A stretch of 64,000 bases of DNA from Malurus cyaneus samueli (taxonomy: Eukaryota; Chordata; Aves; Passeriformes; Maluridae). A program made the position numbers and the translations under genes. This document shows, piece after piece, positions 9,971-22,196 of the stretch. The stretch's first letter is position 1, and each line of letters opens with the position of its first letter. The stretch lies in NCBI GenBank assembly GCA_009741485.1, contig CM019216.1:47066863-47130862 (forward strand). The letters are read 5' to 3'. Under the pieces are notes generated by a model that was not told where the DNA came from, made no database searches, and saw only the letters and a program-made list of their open reading frames with translations.

Positions 9971-10974
9971 AATTGTCAAGGGTTTGTCTCTTATTTCTTG
10001 TACAAGGTGGGTATGGATTTAACACCCACTTGTTTTCCCATCTTAGTAGATGTGCAAAGTCTGCTGTGGACAATTACTAGGAAATAGTTTCATTATCTCC
10101 AAACTGAAGGGTTTATTGATAAACCTCCAAAACAGATGTCTAATGCAGCAAACTGTTTTCCAGAAGTAGCACACATAAGGGTGCTCCCTCTTTGATTTCT
10201 TACTGAGAACTGTGGCAGAGCCCCATTGCTTTCCTTCCAGTAGAGGAGCCCTACCCCTCCTCCCAGGTGTGCGTCCATTGCTGCACACACCGAAAGCCAC
10301 AGTTGCTGTAGTGAGTTTCTGTAGCTGCTACAGAGCCAGAGGCGTTCCTACACCACTAGGTGAAGAGCCAGCTGACACACTTTAAACCAAATCATCTCAC
10401 CTTGAGATGATTTTAATATACACAGTAAGTCAAACCTTACCTAAAAGTAAATTTTGATGAACTCCAGAGCATGAAGGCCCAGCAAAGGGAGAAACTGGGT
10501 TTCAGTAACTTCATACATCCAAAACAAAATATTCCCCAACTCCCACAATGGATTCAAATTTTCTTTTTCTAAAGGAGTCATTCAGCCACTTTATGAGGAG
10601 CTGTATCCACAGAGCTGTCTGTTCATCTGAATTCAGCAACTCAGTGTTTATTACAGGACTTAGGATATGCTGTAGTAGAACTGGTGTTCAGGTGTTTTAT
10701 CCGAATTTAAACAGGTGCAGTCCGGGGCGGGGCAGCAGTTGATGAGGCAGGAATGCAGTAAGAGGTGCAAGGCGTGTTTGTTCTTGCAGAGACACGGCTG
10801 CCAAGGGCACAGAACTGTCAGAGGACTTCATCCTGGGGCTTACACCTGACCTCCCAAAGAGCTGGGAACTCACTGCCTCACAGGTGTGATGATCCCCCTC
10901 ACAGGGGATGACAGTATAACATAAACCCTTGCAGTGGCCACATCTGGCAGCAGTATGAGACAGCAAAAGACACT
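9971..10974. other. Gap between convergent HSF2 and SERINC1
   Basis: About 1 kb between the two inferred poly(A) sites. Several short overlapping open frames on the - strand (10043-10300, 10697-11093) have no family resemblance. No repeat was recognised. Confidence 0.6.
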
Positions 10975-10991
10975 GGACATCTTCCTCCAAA

Positions 10992-11001
10992 TTTATTTAT
11001 T
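10992..11001 (-). terminator. SERINC1: SERINC1 distal poly(A) signal (two overlapping AATAAA)
   Basis: On the + strand the sequence is tttatttatt, which gives two overlapping AATAAA hexamers on the - strand. Just downstream on the - strand lies a GU/U-rich stretch (tgtccagtgtcttttgctgt). Confidence 0.55.
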
Positions 11002-11520
11002 AATAAGGTAACAACATATTCCAAATTATTACAAGCCTTTACTGATCTTTCCATTACTGTTGCAAGTTTGACTGACATGTCAGATTTCTGCATTAAATGT
11101 CAGTGTTCAGGTGCAGAATTAAAATAAAAGAGAATATCAACAGGAAGTCACAGTTACAAACACCACAGAAAGATGAGCATGACATCTGCTGCAGGTTTCA
11201 GGGTCACTCCCAGGCAGGCTGCTCTAGGCTCAAATTGTGGCAAGTAACAGAGAAATAATGCAGCTTATGTACTTCAGTTGCAAAGCAGCAAGCACAAAAG
11301 CATTTTAAGATTTTGTAACTGCACAGGAACTATGCCTAGATGGAGACTTTGTAGGCTCAAGTCCATCTCTGGCAATGGACAACAAGCAAAATACCTAATA
11401 CAGCAAAAGATTTCAAGATTTGGAGTCCCAAATATTTCAAGAAACACTTTAAGCCTCAGTAAATGCAAACCTCCTCCTTTAGTTATTGTCATTTCAGTGC
11501 TCCTTTTTCTCCATTTATAT

Positions 11521-11526
11521 TTTATT
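11521..11526 (-). terminator. SERINC1: SERINC1 possible proximal poly(A) signal
   Basis: AATAAA on the - strand (tttatt on +), about 0.9 kb after the stop codon. It could give a shorter 3' UTR form. Confidence 0.35.
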
Positions 11527-12410
11527 CACAATACTCAAACAATTCCTCCAATGGGCTTACACAGTTTTCACCACTTGGCTCCTTGCAAACTCCATGATTG
11601 TAGCTTAGCCAAGAAGAAAGTGGCACACAAAACAGCAATAAGTTACAGCACAGCTATGCCATTTAAACTACTTTAAAAAACAATTATAATATGTAGATGC
11701 ACATTGTAAACAGGTGCCTTAAAAACATGCTTCTGAGCATCTGATACCAGGAAATTTCTCCTCAGGGTGCCTGTCCTCATGTGTGCAATGGGACACAATG
11801 GACTAGCTCCTCTGCAGCTCCAGGTGCAAGTTCCTCCCTCACATCTGTGCTGAAGGTACTGCTGCCATCGGCATGGGAAAGATCAGGCTGTTAGTGCTGA
11901 AGTGCTGCAAGATGTCCAGTGAACTCCAACGTGCTCCATTTTGAGTCTTAACAATGCTTACTCAAGGCTTACTTTGGAATCAAGGCAACAGGGATCATCA
12001 AAGGCAGCCCCTCCTTCACTTGCAAAGCCTGACCTAGCACTTTAGTTAACCTCTTTAGTTACCCTAATTAACACTTGCACTTTTTTTTCCTACAACTATT
12101 TAATGCAATTGAGGGAAAAAACCATACTTCCAAAAGTTCTTGATATCAACTCTCGTGCTCCCAAAGCACTCATGCTAGGAGTAATCCTATGAAAACCATC
12201 ATTACAACAATTAGCATTGAGCTCAGCTAAAAAAGTCATTTAGTGAAATGACAAGACATGATTCAAGGTAATCATGCAGGATAAAGCAAGGAATACTACC
12301 TGGACAGTGCACACGCACACACACATATTTACATCCGCACTATTACCCAGAATACTGTTTGTTTCAGGGATACGTGGCGCTAACACACCCTCCCTGGAGA
12401 GCAGCACAGC

Positions 12411-12549
12411 TTAGTCAAAGTCGCGGTTGGTAAGAACCAGCGGTGCCACCAGAGTCCACACGTACAGCACGATGCCAATCCAGCTGGAAGAGATCTTCAC
12501 CCACACAGACGGCCACTTGCTGGTCATCGTCTCGTATGTAGAATCCGGA
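12411..12549 (-). CDS. SERINC1: SERINC1 exon 10: last membrane segment and stop
   Basis: After acceptor ctttcacag it completes a Ser codon and encodes [20 protein letters not shown], then [20 protein letters not shown] and NRDFD, stop TAA (tta at 12411-12413 on +). [20 protein letters not shown] is identical to human SERINC1. The first part ([14 protein letters not shown]) differs from human SERINC1 (YRYEPSREMKSQW) and looks like the version in SERINC3. Confidence 0.95.
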
Positions 12550-14430
<1,881 letters not shown>

Positions 14431-14445
14431 TTAAAGGAATCTTAC

Positions 14446-14587
14446 CTTGAATAGAGAACACACAGTAAAAACAAAACCAGTCCTACAATTCCTTGTGCAT
14501 CCCACCACTGCACTACCTGACCTTGGGTTGGAATGGTGGTGCTGTTGTAACCAATGATGCTCAGCAGACTGGGGTTACAGCGCCTGT
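14446..14587 (-). CDS. SERINC1: SERINC1 exon 8
   Basis: 142 bp after acceptor ccctcacag. Completes Asp, then [40 protein letters not shown] and LCVLYS plus two bases; donor GTAAG. It has a predicted N-glycosylation site (NST) in a loop and one membrane segment ([14 protein letters not shown]). Human has [14 protein letters not shown] and [20 protein letters not shown] here. Confidence 0.96.
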
Positions 14588-15505
14588 CTGTGAGGGAAAC
14601 TGCATTAGAACTTACATAAAACAAGAACAGGACAAATATTTAAGAGCACATTTCCACGCTGAATGCACAGAAATAGAATCGAACTTCGTGACTGTGACAG
14701 TCTTGAAGCAAAAAAGCTTTGAATTTAATTTTAGCCTACTGAATCTCTCTAGAGTAGGGAAATGACAGTATATGGCATAAAAATCTGTCTCTTCGAGCAG
14801 ATAAAAGGATTTTGAACTTATGTAAGATATACATCAACTGCTTTACTATTCCATCTCACATAATTAGATGCAACAAAATTAAAATCTTTGCATACTGAAC
14901 TTCAGGAATTTTACTGCTAGAAAACAAGTTTGACAAACATTCTACAGATGGGGTACCTGAGTCATCTCAGAATTGGAAAACAATGCCATTTAAGTCACTT
15001 TTTTATTATGAGTGGTTCTCAATCCACAGCATGCACAGGTAATACTGATGTCTCCAACTTTCAGATGTTTCAATCTTATTTTCCCATAATCACTGCCTAA
15101 ATTAGATGACTCATGTATTCCATGACACATTCCAGAAGCACGTACGATTGTCCACAATTATAATAAAAGGGTTGGAGACCAAATTAAAACCACTAAAATC
15201 AGTATCTGGTGATTTACTTTAATCACCAGAATTTATTTATTTATTTTTAGAGATATTCTACTGTTTTCCATCACAATAAACATTGACAACATTTATTAAT
15301 ACTTGTTTTAAATCCTCAGCTTGGAAAAATAAAATCAGCACCCTGGTCAGCTTAAGAAATTCTGAAGGTGGGCTCACGGCAGCAAATGAGCCCTAATACA
15401 CACACATTTTATCACCCCGTTCTAATGCTGCCCTGCAAAAGAGGTGAAGATACATTTTACTGCTGAACTGGTTATCAAAAAGCCCTACATTGCTACTACA
15501 CTTAC
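14588..15505 (-). other. SERINC1: SERINC1 intron 7
   Basis: About 0.9 kb, A/T-rich and noncoding. No repeat family was recognised. Confidence 0.75.
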
Positions 15506-15596
15506 CTGGCTCATTGGTCATGGCTGACCAAGTCAAATACATTGTGTAGATTGTGATCACTGAAGACTGCAGCAAACCAGATCGTGGCTGAGATTC
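15506..15596 (-). CDS. SERINC1: SERINC1 exon 7
   Basis: 91 bp, phase 0 start after tttttgtag. Encodes [20 protein letters not shown] and [10 protein letters not shown] plus one base; donor GTAAG. All but one residue match human SERINC1 (ITVYTMY). It contributes the [19 protein letters not shown] membrane segment. Confidence 0.97.
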
Positions 15597-15695
15597 CTAC
15601 AAAAAGGAGTCACAAAACAGGAAAGTCAGGCAATCAAAACTCACGGGCACAATTATATTGTGGTAACACGAGAGGTAACAGAATTCAAATTGTAC

Positions 15696-15865
15696 CTGAA
15701 TCCTTGGCAGAATTGACATTACAGAAGCACCAATGCACAGGAGCATATTAACACTGATGAATGTCTTGTTTTCAGAACAACCTTCTGGATGAGTGTAATA
15801 TACGTAAAACAACACAATAGCTATGAGAGACAGCAGATAGTTGACAGCTGTAGCTGAGAGCAGAG
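15696..15865 (-). CDS. SERINC1: SERINC1 exon 6
   Basis: 170 bp. Completes Ala, then [40 protein letters not shown] and [16 protein letters not shown], ending in phase 0 at GTACAA. It holds two membrane segments ([16 protein letters not shown] and [18 protein letters not shown]) separated by a short loop with the conserved CSENK motif. Confidence 0.97.
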
Positions 15866-16974
15866 CTGTGAAGAAACAAAATCATTAACTGGTTAATAAC
15901 AAAGACTACTAAAACTGAAACAATACCACATGATTATTAAGTTTTGGATACAATATACAACAACAGCTCTGGGCACTGAAATTTAAACACTTCTCAGTAG
16001 TCTGTAGTATTAAAAAGAAACACAATACATGAGAATCCCAAAGCCATATTTGATTCTCCAGTGCTCTCTAACAACAACCAGGAAGAGCAAGGATAAAGGA
16101 AACAGTTGTACTGCGTACACTTTGGCTAACAGTTTAAAAAGAAACTGAAGAAATACTTCTCTAGAAGAAAAAAAAAAACTCATTTCCAAATTATATATTA
16201 GTAAAAACATTAAATAATGAAGTGGCCATTGAATGAAGACATGCTATGCCATCTTTTGAAACACCTAAATTATCATATCTGAAATGATTTAATAAAACAA
16301 GGTATGATTTCTCCGGTGAGATGACTTGTGCTCTCCTTCACTATCTTGGCCTTTCATACTGTTCAAAGAATGAACAACTGGCAGACATAAAAAAAAACAA
16401 TTACTTGAGATGATTATACTCAACATGAAGCAGTAAAGGGATAATGAAACCTGTGGCCAGAAAAAAACCCAAAAATCTGCAGTTGCCACTTCCAATATTA
16501 TGACACACAGAAAGCTCCACCTGAACAGGAGGAAGAACTTTGTGTATGACCGCATCCTGGAACAGATGACCCAGAGAGGTTGTGGAGTCACCCTCACTGG
16601 AGATATTGATGAACCATGTGTACACAATCCTGTGCCATGTGCTTCAAGATGAGACTGCTTGAGCAGGGAGGCTGGACCAGATGAACTGCTGTGGTCCCTT
16701 CCAACCTCACCCACTCTGTGATTGTGTGAAACTGATGCCTGGCTCCCAGGGAACAGATCTTCTTACTCAGAGGCTGCTGTTCTTCTGCTTCCACTTATTT
16801 AACTTGACAACAGAAGGATATCAGTGGAGCTGAACTACACATCTGAAAAAGTGATACTCATGCACGAAGCAGCTCTTTCTGCACTCTGGTAAAATGAACT
16901 ATTCAGTGAGTAACTTATTTAACATAATGCACATTAAATCTGATTTAAAACTTTACTGTAGTGCAGTCTCTTAC
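15866..16974 (-). other. SERINC1: SERINC1 intron 5
   Basis: About 1.1 kb, noncoding. It contains the CR1 3' end at 16505-16728, which lies antisense to the gene. Confidence 0.8.
16505..16728 (+). mobile_element. CR1 3' end, antisense in SERINC1 intron 5
   Basis: It starts with sequence resembling the LNRRKNF region of the CR1 ORF. It then reads cccagagaggttgtggagtc, ctgtgccatgtgcttcaaga, gcttgagcagggaggctgga and ends gtggtcccttccaacctcac followed by ccactctgtgattgtgtg. This is the classic CR1 3' terminus with its short ATTCTGTG-type tail. The copy is well preserved, so it is probably a younger insertion than the other CR1 pieces here. Confidence 0.93.
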
Positions 16975-17112
16975 CTGCATACCAGCATCTCGAGTTTCCT
17001 TCCTCCATTTTTTCAACCCAAGATTCATTCCAGGAGTGGGCAAAGTCAATAAGCAAGACCAGCTGAATAAGAATAAAGCAGAATGCTCCAGCCATACCTA
17101 CATAAAACCATA
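16975..17112 (-). CDS. SERINC1: SERINC1 exon 5
   Basis: 138 bp after acceptor cctcttttag. Completes Val, then [40 protein letters not shown] and RCWYA plus one base; donor GTAAG. Identical to human SERINC1 over this stretch. It holds one long membrane segment and the conserved loop after it. Confidence 0.98.
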
Positions 17113-17305
17113 CTAAAAGAGGAATAAAACAAAAACAGTTAAGAACCACAGATAATTTACTCCCCTGTCTTAGCGTCCCTAAATACAGAGAAGCACTAAG
17201 TTATACAGCCACAGTAAAAATTGTATGCTATCAGCATGCACTTACTTTTCTTTTAAAACTAAGTATGATTGCACCATGATACAGAGGAAGACAATATTCC
17301 CTCAC

Positions 17306-17385
17306 CAGTTGTAAATGGTCCCTCTGGTATGAAGAAAGCTCCAACACTAATTGCAAGTGCCGTTGCAAATTTAAAGAACCAGAAT
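17306..17385 (-). CDS. SERINC1: SERINC1 exon 4
   Basis: 80 bp after acceptor tccttgtag. Completes Gly, then [20 protein letters not shown] and EGPFTT plus one base; donor GTGAG. Human has [20 protein letters not shown] and EGTFTT. It is a membrane segment followed by the short PEG loop. Confidence 0.96.
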
Positions 17386-20300
17386 CTACAAGGAAATAAA
17401 AAAAATAAGCAACTGTTAAGTCTGTTCTAATTCACACATAAAATACACATCTTTAAGAGTTGTTTTTTTTAATTCACTCATTCTTAACTTGCTTTTTTGA
17501 AGCAGGATGAAAATTTTATCTGTCCAACATTTTTGCTCTCAAAAAGGTTATTTTAAAACTCTGCTAGACTGACGCAGAGTTTGACCTGTTTCCCAGAGGT
17601 ATCTTTTTACTCATAAACTACAAATTAATTGTGAGCTGATTTTTTCCTTCCTAAAAACATTTTAAACCAGAGCAGTGAGATTATTAAATTGTCTGCCTAT
17701 CAGAAAAATGGGTTAAAAAATCCCTTCCTGCCTTTAGTATCAAAACCAAAAAGATGGAAGATCTGACTGGTGCCTAGAATGACAAAAAACATTATGCTGG
17801 AGCTCCCTACCAGTCTCAATTCACTTCCTGCATGAGAGAGATATACAAAAGTCTGGATTCTTCCCACCCAATTTCAAATTCTTTAGGTCTACAGCTGATT
17901 AGGATTCATAACAAAAACAAAAGCAAATTATTTATCCTTCACAGAAAAGACACAATCCAATTTTAAGTTCCTGTTTCAGTGCAGTGTCATTGGAACTTTT
18001 TCCCAGTAAAAGGTGTGCATTCAAAGACGATCAAAACAAATCAGATGTTTCCAGAAAGCATACAAGGAAGTATCTTTCACCAAAGACGCACCAAACTCAC
18101 CCCACATACAAGCTGTATAAATACACCCTGCATAAGGAACTTCAAATTGTTATGCCAACAAAACTGTAAGGAGGAGGTGAAGACTATTTTTTCTGATCCC
18201 AGTGACAGGAAGCTCCAAAAACAGGCATGGTGCCATCTACATGTATTTCAAAACTGAATATAACAGCATAAAGAGATGTACCACACCCCCACAATGTCAA
18301 ACACTTGTCAGTTTTTCAAGGTTTCTATCCCTCTCCATTTCTTTCTATACTTTGAGCAAGTTTAATCTCTCCTGCTGACTGTTACAATCAAGTGATGGAG
18401 ACCAAAAACAACAAGTGCCAGTTGTGTGGAGAGGAACTATGTGAGATGACAGAAGTGCAGAATACGGAACAGAAGGGACAAATACCCTGGGATATAGGGA
18501 AGTGACTAAATCCAGTCTTAAAGTTGAATTAAGTTATAACATTTATGGTGCAATACACACACCCCACTAAAATTAGTTTCTGAGTCCACTTTTTTTTTAA
18601 TCAATGTCATAGTCAATTATAGAAATAAGAATGATTTCAGGTTTGTATATATTTAACCTCTAATTTCAGACTCCTTTAAGGGATCTTAATGCTCTATGCC
18701 ATATGACAACTGAAAACAATACTCATCTGAAATAACACCTACAGCCGCTGTGCATTCTGTGCAAGCCAGCAACTATCTCATAAATATAACTGGGCTTTTT
18801 CTATTGTTATTATAAACCTGAGGCAAGAAACAACTCTGACGGCTATTAAAAAAGCAGAGAAGGTGAACATTGGCACTAGATCATATCACCGAGCTTAACT
18901 TGCATGCAAAACATGAAAAAATTAGTAAAATGAAAAAACCTAATATTTTGACTATGTCAAACCACTGACAAAAACATTACATCTCCAAGTATTATTGAAC
19001 ATACACACAACTTCAAAAATCAAAAGCCAGAAAGCTTTTCACAAAGCTTATTGTAATGCATATTATTAAAGCAATGAGTTATTACCAAAGTATTGAAAAT
19101 AATGTTATTAAATATTTTACCAACAACTGTCAAATAACAGGGTTTTTTTTTTCCTTTTATCCCAGTGCTGATGTTAGATTGGCTAAGAAAAGCAAATTGC
19201 TATGGGTTGCATAAATAGTACCTAAATTTGTATTGGTGAGCACAACTCCAAATAAGGTTATCAAGAAGATCCCAAACACTTAAGAACACTTTTAGATAAA
19301 AAACATCCCACATCATAGTAAATATCCGGAAGAGGTGCTCCATTTTCGAAGAAATTAATGAAAAAAGAAAAAATAAAAAAAACAAATAAAAACACCCAAA
19401 AACACAACAGACAGAACATCCGATACAGAATGTAGCTGAGCCACTTTCTTCTTGCTTGCAACAAGCATGCTCTGCTGAACAAAGCAAGGTGGAGTGAAAG
19501 GCTGAAGTGAGTTACTGCTGCTAACATATCTTAATACCATGCTCTTTTTTTCTTAACCATAAACAAACAATATTCTGCTCAGTCATAATTATTTTCCCCT
19601 ACAGGAATAATTCAAAGCTTTTTCTCGTTTTTATATAACAGAATATTACTTCATCATTTTTATGGGTTAGATGTTCACAGCTTCTTTTAAACATAGACAC
19701 CTTGAAAAAGCAATAGTCTAAGCAATCACTGTGACCACCAAGATTAGGCACCATAAATGGTTTTAGGCTTTTTAGCATCACGCCCTCTTACAAACATTTA
19801 CATCTCCCTGGATGAAGAAGCTACATTATGCAGAGCCTGGATGAAAACTACCACTTGTGTGAGCCCACAATCTGAAATTCCACTATATTCTTCCATTTGA
19901 TAATTCTAACTAAAACTAAATATAAAAGAAAATCTACTGGAAAGCTCAGAAACTAAATACATAACAAATTTCTTTTTGCAGAGAGGTGACTGAGAAGATA
20001 GCAGAAAGAGAAAATATCTTTCTCTTTCTTATATATATCTATATATATATCTATATAGGCATATATGTGCAATTATATATCTATATAGGCATACATGTGC
20101 AATTTATAAACTTTAAAAGAAAACTTCAGGAAAGAACAAGTTCTTACAGACTTCAAAGTTAAGAGGAATATAAATTCCCAGAGAACAGATGAGGTTTTTA
20201 AATCTTTCTGTTTCTTGAAAAAATCTCAGTGGAATGAAACGTAGTGTTATTATTCATCTCTGAATTTCACTGTCTTTAGACAGAAGCGGAATTTCTCATC

Positions 20301-20422
20301 TTGGGAAACCTCTGGACAGATTATCCAATGTCATAGTTCAGAATCTGAAAAGCTACCTCCATGTGTATGTTTACCTCTTACAAAAATAAAACACTAATTC
20401 AGCACTCATTTCTGCATCTTAC
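17386..20422 (-). other. SERINC1: SERINC1 intron 3
   Basis: About 3 kb, A/T-rich and noncoding. It holds a 30-bp tandem duplication at 20045-20104 (listed separately) and A-rich stretches near 19360-19400. No transposon was recognised, and the short open frames are not family-like. Confidence 0.75.
20045..20104. repeat. 30-bp tandem duplication, A/T-rich
   Basis: Two adjacent 30-bp copies at 20045-20074 and 20075-20104, with the shared core ctatataggcat and aligned ends. They differ at one base (atatatgtgc against atacatgtgc). Several further AT dinucleotides precede them. Confidence 0.85.
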
Positions 20423-20616
20423 CCATTGTGCACTGCTGCTCTGGGGTCGTTGCTGCTCTTCACTTTGATCATCAGCAAGGAGAAGAGAAGGAAGAACATG
20501 GCCATGCCAAAGCACACGCGGTACACGGCTTTGTAGCCAACCAGGACATCACAGTTCACATGACCCTGCACACCAGGAATACTTGTTCCCAACCCTCCAT
20601 CACAAAATCCAGGAAT
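20423..20616 (-). CDS. SERINC1: SERINC1 exon 3
   Basis: 194 bp, phase 0 after acceptor tttatcacag. Encodes [60 protein letters not shown] and AVHN plus two bases; donor GTAAG. Human has [20 protein letters not shown], so the loop after IPGFC is about eight residues longer here and accounts for most of the difference in total length (461 against 453). It contains one membrane segment ([21 protein letters not shown]). Confidence 0.95.
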
Positions 20617-22034
20617 CTGTGATAAATGCAAGATACTTCAGTCATCTTTATAAGACCTCCTGTCAGTAAATGTATATTAATAAATTTTCAATAGACAATT
20701 CATTAATATTGTAACATTATGTAACTATTAACATGGTTAGAAAATATCATACTGAAAGACTGCATCATAAGCTACAGTTCACCTAGAATATCAAACACAT
20801 TCAAGGGAAAAAAAATCCTGCATAGGCATATTCTAAACATACCCAAATATATTTTCATAGAATAGTCTGGGTTGGAGGAGACCTTTAAAATTCAGCTAGA
20901 CCAACCCCTCTGCCATGGGCAAGGACATCGTCAACTACGTCAAGCTGCTCAAAGCCCCATTCAGCCTGACTTTGAATGTTTCCAGGAATGGGACATGGAT
21001 ATTAACAGGTTTTTTCATGTCATTAGCAATTTCAAAGAAATGCAGTTTTCACTTTCTGATCTGAATCAAGAGATAATCAAAGAGCTGGGAATTGGTAAAT
21101 TTGACTTGATAGTTACTATCAGGCTTATAAGACAGCTAGGAGGTGGCAGCCTGCTTACAACTCTTTAAAACACAGTCTCAATAAGTAGCATCACCATCAA
21201 TTAGGTCTATCCATAACTTCCATATGAAACAGCTGAGAACATTCTTTCCAGTCACTAGCAGGACATGAGCAGCATCTTTCAGAAGTCAAGTCATACTCCA
21301 GAAGGCTGTAATTTTCTTTCCTAGGTGACTAACATGGCTCTCACTGAAGCTCTAATGTGGTAACTGTACCACCCTGAAATATACATTTATAGATTAATCA
21401 TTCTGGTGGGGGGGGGAAATGAAAAGCATGCCTAACTGAAGTTACTATCTACTGAAAAAAACTAAAGACAGCAGAACTGAACTGAAGTATATGCAACCCA
21501 AGTTCAGTGAGCCTGTAAGCTCTACTATAACTCACTCTCCAATATTATATTATATTTTTATATAGTTAATAACTGCAAGATCCTAAAAACACTTACTAGT
21601 TCCCTGAGTGGAAAACATGCTACTATGATTAGTGATAAATATTTTTGTTATGCATTGGAGACTTCAAAACAGGACAGTACTAACTAGTACAACAAAACTA
21701 GAAGACATGATTTTTTTTAATCGCAAGCACAATAAAAGTCAATTAAGTACCGTTAATACAAGCATGTCAATAATACATGATTTCACACACCTGTTTGGTG
21801 CAAGATTTTATGTTTTTCTGCTCTGAGCATTTAAGAAGAGGTGCTTTTCGTCCATAGAGGGATTTTCCCACAAGTTCTTTGTTTATTTGATTTACAGACA
21901 AATTAATGGTGACTATGAAGCACAGGCAGTAGCAAAATTACATAGTTTCAAATAAAATCCAAGCTTTCATTATGTCAATTACTAAGATCTGTGACACATG
22001 TTCTATGAAACATGTTAGCAATAAATAACCTGAC
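20617..22034 (-). other. SERINC1: SERINC1 intron 2
   Basis: About 1.4 kb, noncoding. It holds a short CR1 3' end at 20856-21010 and a G-run at about 21406-21416. No other element was recognised. Confidence 0.8.
20856..21010 (-). mobile_element. CR1 3' end fragment
   Basis: On + it reads catagaatagtctgggttgg, then agacctttaaaattcagcta, gaccaacccctctgccatgg and a stretch ending near ccaggaatgggacatgg. This is the reverse complement of a CR1 3' terminus, so the element runs on the - strand, the same direction as SERINC1. Confidence 0.88.
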
Positions 22035-22196
22035 CTTCTTCAGCTGCTCTTCCATGCCTGGTATTAGCATCACACAGGCAACGCTCACGCCAAGAAGTAA
22101 AAAGAAGGCATAAATCAGCCGAGTTATGGTGGAGTTGTTTCCACTGGGGCAGCATCGGCAAAGCAGGCACGGGGCACTTCCACACAAGCATGGTAT
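22035..22196 (-). CDS. SERINC1: SERINC1 exon 2: Cys-rich segment and first membrane helix
   Basis: 162 bp, phase 0 at both ends (acceptor ctgtcag, donor GTCAGG). Encodes [40 protein letters not shown] and [14 protein letters not shown]. The Cys cluster and TRLIYA are SERINC family hallmarks. Human differs only by a few conservative residues. Confidence 0.97.

Larger units (their letters stand above)
10975..12410 (-). other. SERINC1: SERINC1 3' UTR
   Basis: About 1.4 kb following the stop codon. On the - strand AATAAA occurs at 11521-11526 and twice (overlapping) at 10992-11001; the distal pair is followed by a U/GU-rich stretch and is the likelier main end. Open frames within it (for example 11278-11676, +) are antisense and without resemblance to a family. 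Confidence 0.6.
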
